In this document: one piece after another, positions 17,324 through 22,744 of the stretch
Position numbering within the stretch: position 1 is the first letter of the stretch
How the letters are laid out: each line of letters opens with the position of its first letter
Assembly (NCBI GenBank): GCA_026770585.1
Contig: MU647280.1
Coordinates: 63,691-86,434 of the forward strand
Source: Baffinella frigidus
Lineage: Eukaryota; Cryptophyceae; Cryptomonadales; Baffinellaceae
DNA: 22,744 nt
Direction: 5' to 3'
Notes under the pieces: generated by a model
Told to the model about the DNA's origin: nothing
Databases searched by the model: none
What the model saw: only the letters and a program-made list of their open reading frames with translations
Program-made: the position numbers and the translations under genes

Positions 17324-17625
17324 GACCAACAATACTGGGTCACGTGATTAAAAAGAAAAAAAGAATCGAATATATGAATAATCGAACAGATGGACATTTT
17401 GGCAAATGGTTTGCCAATCCATTCTGGATTACCGAATATCGCTCCTAGTTTCTGGGGAATTCTGGGATATCGGTTATTTTGGATAAGACACGTGTTTTTG
17501 CGTAAAAGAAAAAAAATCGAATAGATGGACATTTTGGCAAATGGTTTGCCAATCCATTCTGGATTACCGAATATCGCTCCTAGTTTCTGGGGAATTCCTG
17601 AGATAGACACACAGGGTCACGTGAC
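17324..17625 (+). repeat. Two further direct copies of the foldback arm
   Basis: Copies at about 17324-17470 and 17484-17625 repeat the right arm in the same orientation: GTCACGTGA, A/G-rich tract, AATCGAATA, GGACATTTTGGCAAATGG, TTTGCCAATCCATTCTGG, ATTACCGAATATCGCTCCTA. They diverge from the palindrome arms in the same way (CTAGTTTCTGGGGAATTC), so they form a second subfamily. There is no gene in 17046-17717. Confidence 0.88.
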
Positions 17626-17717
17626 CAACACACGTGTTTTGCGTTTTTCTTTTTATTCCTTCCCATACCGCTGCATCCCACCCCAGTCCCAGCCTACCGC
17701 TGCATCCCACCTAAGTC

Positions 17718-18455
17718 CTACGCCTCAAGAGGATACGAACAGAGAAGGATCTTGTCTGAAGCATCACTCTCGAGCTCCAGCTCAGTCGAGCAGTCCTCAA
17801 GCCGCTCCGCCACGGACACAGCGTCGGTCTGCAGCCGCAGGCGTACGAACATCTTCTTCTTGATCATGGCCTCGATGTGAAGCGCGATGATGAGCCGGGT
17901 GTAGATGAGGGGGAGACCTTTCCACGCCACGAGGTCTGCTTCCATCTTGACGAAAGCCTCTTCGTGCGGGTCAACCGGAAAGAGTGAGATGTCCCCCCCT
18001 TCTTCCAACTCTTTCCGGCTGACCTGATGGAGGAGGTCTTCGCCGTAGGCCTCACTCAGGTAGTAGAGGTCGTGGCATCCGAGCATGCCGCGGAGGTACT
18101 GCGGCAGCATGATGAGACACTCCCCCGCATCCGTCTTGAAGACGAGGCGGTTCGCAAGCCCCATGCAAAACGCGCTGACCCAGATGAAGCCGCGGATCTT
18201 GAACCGCCCCCTCAACCGCCCCTCCCCCCCGCGGACGTGGTACGTCAGCTCGTCCGTCAGCTCGTCCGCCAGCTCGTCCGTCAGGTGGCCGCCCCCGGTC
18301 TGGGAGACGGTGGTGAAGGCTTCCCGGCACAGCGGGCACACGGCCTGGGTGGCGGAGGTCTTCACGGCGCAGCTCATGCAGAACATGTGCCCGCAGCCGT
18401 CGAGGAAAGACAGCGGCACGTGCGTCATGCACACGGGGCAGGAACCGTTGTCCAT
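17718..18455 (-). CDS. RING-HC finger protein, putative E3 ubiquitin ligase, 245 aa
   Basis: The first ATG is at 18455 (the frame is open further upstream but without ATG and through a 13-bp repeat). A complete C3HC4 RING lies at the very N-terminus: C6, C9, C21, H23, C26, C29, C40, C43 (CPVC...CGHMFCMSC...CPLC). RING fingers recruit an E2 and transfer ubiquitin. A degenerate LTDELADELTDELT stretch from a 12-bp repeat follows. The C-terminal domain of about 165 residues has hydrophobic core segments (GFIWVSAFCMGLANRLVF, GECLIMLPQYLRGMLG, GLPLIYTRLIIALHIEAM) and an acidic end; it is probably the substrate-recognition part and is not recognised. GC-rich. Its divergent promoter, shared with the chromodomain gene, has the palindromic module. 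Short ankyrin and RING proteins are common host-manipulation factors of large DNA viruses but also ordinary host genes. Confidence 0.75.
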   Translation of the reverse strand: MDNGSCPVCMTHVPLSFLDGCGHMFCMSCAVKTSATQAVCPLCREAFTTVSQTGGGHLTDELADELTDELTYHVRGGEGRLRGRFKIRGFIWVSAFCMGLANRLVFKTDAGECLIMLPQYLRGMLGCHDLYYLSEAYGEDLLHQVSRKELEEGGDISLFPVDPHEEAFVKMEADLVAWKGLPLIYTRLIIALHIEAMIKKKMFVRLRLQTDAVSVAERLEDCSTELELESDASDKILLCSYPLEA

Positions 18456-18456
18456 A

Positions 18457-18510
18457 GGGGCACTCGGTTGGGGCACTCGGTCGGGGCACTCGGTCGGGGC
18501 ACTCGGTTGC
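18457..18510. repeat. 13-bp tandem repeat in the RING gene leader
   Basis: GCACTCGGTCGGG and a TT variant occur four times just upstream of the RING ATG. The period is not a multiple of three, consistent with untranslated sequence and with the start at 18455. Confidence 0.8.
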
Positions 18511-18556
18511 AGTGCTGTGGCAGAACCCCCCAGAGACTTGCAGGGGTTGAAAAAGA

Positions 18557-18582
18557 TTGGCAAATGGTTTGCCAAAGTGTCC
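18557..18582 (-). promoter_or_regulatory. Palindromic module copy in the RING/chromodomain divergent promoter
   Basis: The minus strand reads GGACAC then TTTGGCAAACCATTTGCCAA. ATTCGATTTTTTTTTT follows on the plus strand, as in the foldback arms. It sits about 100 nt upstream of the RING ATG and 180 nt upstream of the chromodomain ATG. Confidence 0.65.
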
Positions 18583-18756
18583 TTCTATTCGATTTTTTTT
18601 TTATCGAAAGAATTCAAAGGAACCAGATCTTCCCCGCGTCACTTGCGACGCAACTTTGCATTTACCTCAACACACGTGAACTTTGCATTTACGTCTACAC
18701 ACGTGTGTTGGGAATATGTTCAGAATGCCTCTGGTTGGAGACATTCTATCCACTAG

Positions 18757-19299
18757 ATGCGCATTCGCACACGGGCACAGAGAAAGGCGTCAAAGCCCCG
18801 CGCAATGCAGACGAAGCCCAAAACCAGCCACAAAAAGTCTCAAACGGTGCAGCATTCTAAGAAGAAGGAAGCCCCTTGGAAGAAGGAAGCCCCTGTCAGG
18901 AAGTTTAGCTTGCTTTTCGTACCTAAGCCGCGCCCCGCTCCAAAAGCCATCAAGCGCAGCGCTGAGCTGTTGTACGAGGTTGAGGGGGTTCTCGATGCCC
19001 GCATGGGTCGCTACGGACCGGAGTACCTGGTCAAGTGGAAGGGCTACGCTGCGAGCAAGAACCAGTGGATCGACGAGCTCCCGTCCTTCTTCAAGCGGCG
19101 TTGCCTGCTTCTGCTGAACCGAGCCTCCTGGGGGGATTCATGGTCCAGCTCTTCTGAAGAGTCCAGCCCTTCAGATGAGGAGCTGGATTCTTCAGAGGAG
19201 GAGGACTCGGACTCGGACTCAGACTCAGACGAGTACACTAGCGACGATGAGTGCACTTGCACGGCTGGTACCCGCCACCGCCGCTGCCGCAGGTGGTAG
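18757..19299 (+). CDS. Chromodomain protein with basic N-terminus and acidic Ser-rich tail, 180 aa
   Basis: The ATG is at 18757; a second in-frame ATG is at 18805. Residues 1-70 are Lys/Arg/Pro-rich, including a duplicated KKEAP motif. Residues 72-120 form a chromodomain: YEVEGVLDAR, YLVKWKGY, NQWID, ending in a hydrophobic helix (RRCLLLL). Likely methyl-lysine cage aromatics are Y73, W94 and Y97, all present, so binding to a methylated histone tail is plausible. Residues 125-167 are an acidic Ser/Asp/Glu run, a typical CK2-type or histone-binding tail, and the end is Cys/Arg-rich. There is no chromoshadow, ATPase or integrase domain, so this is a stand-alone reader, not a retrotransposon remnant. 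AATAAA lies 34 nt after the stop. Located in the nucleus by inference. Confidence 0.82.
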   Translation: MRIRTRAQRKASKPRAMQTKPKTSHKKSQTVQHSKKKEAPWKKEAPVRKFSLLFVPKPRPAPKAIKRSAELLYEVEGVLDARMGRYGPEYLVKWKGYAASKNQWIDELPSFFKRRCLLLLNRASWGDSWSSSSEESSPSDEELDSSEEEDSDSDSDSDEYTSDDECTCTAGTRHRRCRRW

Positions 19300-19332
19300 G
19301 AGAAAGGTAGGAGAAAGGCGACGCAAGAGTTC

Positions 19333-19338
19333 AATAAA
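19333..19338 (+). terminator. AATAAA poly(A) signal of the chromodomain gene
   Basis: TTCAATAAAGC lies 34 nt downstream of the stop at 19299. Confidence 0.6.
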
Positions 19339-19378
19339 GCTATTCTAAGGCATGCGATGTACTCTCAGGCATGCGAGC

Positions 19379-19477
19379 AGACCCCACTCCACAGACCCCA
19401 CTCCACAGACCCCACTCCACAGACCCCACTCCACAGACCCCACTCCACAGACCCCACTCCACAGACCCCACTCCACC
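19379..19477. repeat. 14-bp minisatellite, about seven copies
   Basis: The unit ACCCCACTCCACAG is repeated perfectly. Frames stay open through it on the plus strand but encode only HRPHSTDPTPQT-like peptides, judged non-coding. Confidence 0.92.
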
Positions 19478-19549
19478 AAGTTGATTTCATCAGATTTCAT
19501 TCATTCAATCGATTGCAATCACCTCGTCCTCCGCATTGCTACCCCCCTT

Positions 19550-20125
19550 CTACCGCTTGTTCTCATACTCGAGATCCGCGGTGAACCCAAACTCGCACGC
19601 CCGGATCTGTCTCCCCCTTTTGGCAAGGGAGCTCGACCTATCCATCATCAAAATCCTGGCCAGTTTTGCTTCTCTCTGCCCTTTCTGGCACTGCGCCACC
19701 TCACTGGTCCTTTAGGTCCTTTAGGTTTTGAATGCTCCCAACATAGCCCAACGACACGCCCTTCCGTCCTTTCTGCCCTCGGCGCCCATCCAACCCACAA
19801 AAGCCTTGTGGTGTCCCTTGCGACCCTCCTCCCTACCCCGCATCATCCCCCAAGGACACTTCACCTTCAGCTCTGTCAGCCTCATCTCTTCCTTGAGATC
19901 GCCAACGATCTTCATATTTTTCTCTGTGACAACTCTCGTAATCATAGCGAACCTGGCGGCCTTCTGCACCAACGCATCTGCCTTACGCTCCTCTAGCCGC
20001 CTCGAATGCGGCCATTTGGTGCTTTCTTCGTTGATTTCGTGTTCATTAGACAGGATTGTCGGTGTCAGCCCGTGCGATCCCCAAGCTAGGACCAGATACG
20101 CCTCCTGGAAGGGGCCGTCAATGAT
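19550..20125 (-). pseudogene. Fragmented or spliced helical protein gene
   Basis: Reading the minus strand, a frame without ATG is open from 20125 to a stop at 19721. It begins IIDGPFQEAYLVLAWGSHG, then has a helical charged region (RRLEERKADALVQKAARFAM, TEKNMKIVGDLKEEMRLTEL), then becomes Gly/Arg-rich and unconvincing. A second protein-like segment follows after two stops, in the same general direction (EVAQCQKGQREAKLARILMM, then FGFTADLEYENKR), ending at 19550. The two look like exons separated by an intron around 19715-19840, or pieces of a decaying gene. No family recognised. The 5' exon or start was not found. Confidence 0.3.
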
Positions 20126-20216
20126 TTATCAGGGTTTTGCATTTACGGGAAAATGGCTCAAGCTAAATAGGGTAGTTTTGTCCGCACCCAACCACCAGCC
20201 CTCACAGCGAGACCAA

Positions 20217-20477
20217 ATGCCTGATTTCGAGACGTGTGATCCAGGCACATTTAGGGCTTTAAAACATTGTATACCGGGGTGTCACGTCCAAAATATGTAA
20301 AACAAAGAGTTTACTACACGCGAATGGGATCAAGTGACCGGTGACGTCCTCCCTGTCGCGTGTAGGAAACTCGAGAAAAGAGTCGTGCGAAAAACAAATG
20401 GGCGTTGGATCCTGGTCACGGATCAGGACACGGGTCCGACACCTGATCACGTCCGGCCCCTGGTACAGGACTTTTAA
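20217..20477 (+). pseudogene. Short protein-like frame split by TAA
   Basis: From ATG 20217 the frame reads MPDFETCDPGTFRALKHCIP and reaches TAA at 20298-20300. It then remains open in the same frame to 20477 (NKEFTTREWDQVTGDVLPVA, then RKTNGRWILVTDQDTG). The second part looks like real protein with a WxxV core, but the length is small and chance cannot be excluded. Confidence 0.2.
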
Positions 20478-20493
20478 ATTAAAACGTTTTTGT

Positions 20494-20517
20494 CATCCAG
20501 GCGTATACGCCTGGATG
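20494..20517. other. Perfect 24-bp palindrome
   Basis: CATCCAGGCGTA is followed directly by its reverse complement TACGCCTGGATG. It lies after an AT-rich stretch (TTTTAAATTAAAACG) and a T run. Hairpin, terminator or dimeric binding site are all possible. 20520-20779 shows no convincing gene. Confidence 0.8.
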
Positions 20518-20779
20518 GCAAGGTGAATCCGAGATCTCAGAATCGAGGAATTGGTCTTGCCGTGAGGGCGAGTGGAAAAGAATGCTCAAAATACCCCCAC
20601 CCAAAATACCCCCACCAGGGTGGTGTGTATGTCGCGAAGTCTGTCGAAACATAGATTCCGCCCTCCAACGTCCACTTATTATGTTAGCCTGGTTAGCCTC
20701 GTGTGGATGAGGTCAGTTCTGTTGGAGATCCCATCTCCAAACGAGGCTGACCACCAAATCACTGGCTAGCGTTGCGAGA

Positions 20780-22327
20780 ATGAAGATTCGAGGAAGGTGG
20801 CCTCTTCTTGGTTTCAGTGTTTCTCTGTGGGCCTCACTGCAACTTGCTGCGCATCTCTATGGCATCAGCCTGTATGGTGGTGAAAATACTTCGTTGACGG
20901 TTCATGACAAGGAAAACAGAATATCTCGGATTCATTCCACCTATCCAAAATGAGGTGTCCCGAGAGATTTCATGCCGCCGTGCATTTTGACCGCCAAGCT
21001 TTACATCTGCACCTCTGTTCCTAACTCCAAGGTTGAAGATCAAGAGCAAAGTTCACCACACAGACTGTGCTTGGATGCGCGAACATCTTGGGGTGCCTGT
21101 GCACACGGAAAATGGCTGTGTCAGTGTGATCCAGGGAGGGCCCTTCTGCCATTTCCTTCGTTCCTTCATTTGTGTCCGCTGAATCCGGCGAATCGACAAC
21201 TTCCCAGCCGGGAAGATTTTGTTGGAAGAAATTATCGTCTCGGCAATTTGATAGATAAATGGTTTAGCTTTCGCGTCAACTTGGGTACCACCCTGCAGGA
21301 CAAGTTCGATCAAGAGTTTCATGAAATTCTCGGCTCCGCTCCGAGAAATTCCTTTGGGAGGTACCTGTTTGCGGAAAGGTTCGAGGAATCCAAGAGCGCG
21401 ATGGCGAATGTGAATCTTTCCTATCTTCAAGGAACACCTTATGCAGAATCTTTCTTGACCTTTTTTATATACGAATACGCGGCGATTGCTTCCGTGTTGA
21501 GACCTCTGCGGATTGCAATGAGGGAAGCCATCCAAGGTTACGTGGCTTCCACGGGATACAAGATACCTGAGATTCCTCCCGGCACAGTGGTCATCCATTA
21601 CAGATTGGGCGACATGCTTTCAGTCGGGGTGCTTGAACCTGCCCGCATGGCTAAAGCACTGCACATGTGGAGCTTGGAAGAGGGACTGAGGAATCATATT
21701 CTCCGGTTTCAAGTTCTTGCGGCAGGAATAAACCATGCGGCAAACACTCAAGAGATCAACATCAGCAAGGGCATGCTCGACGATTTTGTCTCTTCTGTCC
21801 GTGTTCTATTCCCTTCAATCCCCATCCAAATGGACAGAGATGGAACGCCGGACGATGATTGGTTCAAGATGGTGACAGCTCCACTTCTCTTCACATCACA
21901 TGGGAGCTATGCCATCTCTGCTGCAGCCATCAGTTCAGGATTTCGGGCAACGCCAGCTGTTGAGAATATCAACTTTCCCGATTGCGAGTCTTCAGAACCA
22001 GGAGCTTTTCAGGAGAACTGGTACCTTTATGCTTGCAAAAATGGACATAATTCTTCGAAGAGAAGAATTGTTCCTCCCCCAGATATACCTGCGCCAAGAA
22101 GTTGTGTTTTAGGCAATGCGTCGTTCCGCTGCTGCACAGTAGAAAGTTGGAAGGTCTCGTCAAACCGCCACCCTTCCCCGCATCCCTTGTGTCTTGGGGG
22201 CAAGTATTCGTGGGGGTTTTGCTCGCAGGGTCAGTTCCTTTGTAGGGGGGACGTGGTCACTGAAACCAATATCTCTTCGAGATCAAATCCGAAAAGAGGA
22301 TGGGGCGTGTGCGTCCCGATGCACTGA
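20780..22327 (+). CDS. Signal-anchored glycosyltransferase, fucosyltransferase-like, with flanking Cys modules
   Basis: The ATG at 20780 starts MKIRGRWPLLGFSVSLWASL, a signal anchor typical of Golgi glycosyltransferases. The frame meets TGA at 20951-20953 and then continues in the same frame into ATG 20972 and 451 further codons to 22327. A GT...AG segment 20880-20954 (75 nt) is in phase and would remove the TGA, so an intron is likely. The central domain has VVIHYRLGDML, the HxRxGD motif of fucosyltransferase-type GT families (GT11/GT23/GT65/GT68 group), and PLLFTSHGSYAISAAAISSG, which resembles their C-terminal acceptor/donor loop. The catalytic domain is bracketed by two copies of a short Cys module: SPHRLCL...SWGACAHGKWLC before and SPHPLCL...SWGFCSQGQFLC after. 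Inferred role: Golgi transfer of a deoxy-hexose to glycans. The exact family needs a profile search. It may be a host gene. Confidence 0.65.
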
Positions 22328-22344
22328 TTTAAGAGTGGTTTCGC

Positions 22345-22406
22345 GGTCAGAGCCCGTGAACGTTGCAGATCTGGTGGTCAGAGCCCGTGAACGTCGAAGA
22401 TCTGGT
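22345..22406 (+). repeat. 31-bp tandem duplication
   Basis: Two copies of GGTCAGAGCCCGTGAACGT plus 12 bases (ending GATCTGGT) with two differences, just after the glycosyltransferase stop. Confidence 0.85.
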
Positions 22407-22419
22407 GGACGATCTCAAT

Positions 22420-22744
22420 GAGTTGGTACATTGCCGAAGAAAGAAACGCGTGGCGTGGCGTGCCTGTAGAACTTGAGATTGCTCTTGATTCAAATTACAT
22501 GCTCACCTGTGCTTGGTTCTGGGGCATTACATGTACATCGGTACCTCGCTCATTTCCCCGAATGTTTCTCCCCTCTGGTCTGTGCTTTTCTCCGCGCCGG
22601 GGGGGAGTACCGTGGACCTGAGCAGCGCGTTCAGCCCGCACCGCGCAGGGGAACCTGGAACACCGAGCGGCGGACCCCGCCGCTGAGGCGACGACCGCCA
22701 AAAGCCGTTCTCTCAAAACGAGTCAGAACGGAGGCCGCGGCAGG
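22420..22744. other. Window end, no supported gene
   Basis: GC-rich toward the edge. A minus-strand frame from 22716 begins MRERLLAVVASAAGSAARCS, which could be a targeting peptide of a gene reading leftwards. It is short and lacks support, so it is not called. Confidence 0.4.

Noticed and set aside
17043-17625. CRISPR array
   Set aside because: Repeats are long, inverted as well as direct, and lack uniform unique spacers.
17718-18860. Long plus-strand and alternative minus-strand frames over the RING gene
   Set aside because: They are shadows of the GC-rich RING frame, which alone has the eight zinc ligands.
18757-19299. Chromovirus retrotransposon remnant
   Set aside because: No integrase, reverse transcriptase or LTR is near. 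The chromodomain sits in a complete small gene with its own poly(A) signal.
19352-20300. Plus-strand frames from 19352 and 19728
   Set aside because: The first translates a 14-bp minisatellite. The second is mostly Ser/Leu/Pro composition opposite more convincing minus-strand fragments; only its last part from 20217 was kept, at low confidence.
1-22744. Alternative genetic code to explain TAG and TGA inside frames
   Set aside because: All three stop codons also end well-supported frames here, including TAG at 11077, TAA at 16561 and TGA at 7037.

Overview
The window looks like nuclear DNA of a microbial eukaryote (an alga or other protist) or of a large DNA virus endogenised in one. Evidence: genes are widely spaced on both strands, AATAAA-type poly(A) signals follow several stops, TATA-like boxes sit 20-70 nt upstream of ATGs, a tRNA-Lys(TTT) lacks an encoded CCA, and the protein families are eukaryotic-style (chromodomain, RING-HC, ankyrin, calcium-binding EGF, GCC2/GCC3-like Cys repeats, LamG-like). 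Ribosome binding sites and operons are absent. The species cannot be fixed from sequence alone.

Layout. 1-1000: a low-complexity repeat protein (+) and a 67-bp tandem duplication. 1012-1650 (-): small membrane/secreted protein. 1949-5150 (-): large secreted Cys-rich protein with EGF and LamG-like modules, interrupted by an in-frame TAG and a GT-run frameshift. 5313-6660: short ORF (+) converging on a coiled-coil protein with decapeptide repeats (-). 6812-7654 (+): a 75-aa protein and a truncated secreted RCC1-like repeat protein. 7671-8094: tRNA-Lys, a tRNA-like relic and hairpins. 8166-8725 (-) ankyrin protein, divergent from 8981-11077 (+), a large unrecognised protein; the tandem palindromic module lies between them. 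11206-12504 (+): seven-helix protein resembling heliorhodopsin but without an obvious retinal lysine. 12604-16563 (+): about 1319-residue type I membrane glycoprotein with one in-frame TGA. 16624-17010 (-): small single-pass membrane protein. 17043-17640: a large foldback palindrome plus further copies. 17718-18455 (-) RING protein, divergent from 18757-19299 (+) chromodomain protein. 19380-20780: minisatellite and fragments of broken or spliced coding sequence. 20780-22327 (+): glycosyltransferase with a signal anchor, again split by a TGA that may lie in an intron.

The genes fall into two groups: AT-richer membrane/secreted proteins (212 aa, EGF/LamG, RCC1-like, 7TM, giant glycoprotein, 128 aa) and GC-rich nuclear/cytosolic proteins (decapeptide coiled-coil, ankyrin, 708-codon ORF, RING, chromodomain). 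Most distinctive is a composite element, GGACA followed by TTGGCAAA-n3-TTTGCCAA, found about nine times: in both divergent promoters of the GC-rich group and in the foldback repeat. With a heliorhodopsin-like protein beside large virion-like membrane proteins, and repeated single-lesion ORFs, a decaying endogenous giant virus or mirusvirus-like element is a reasonable hypothesis. No viral hallmark gene (capsid, polymerase, terminase) is visible here to prove it.
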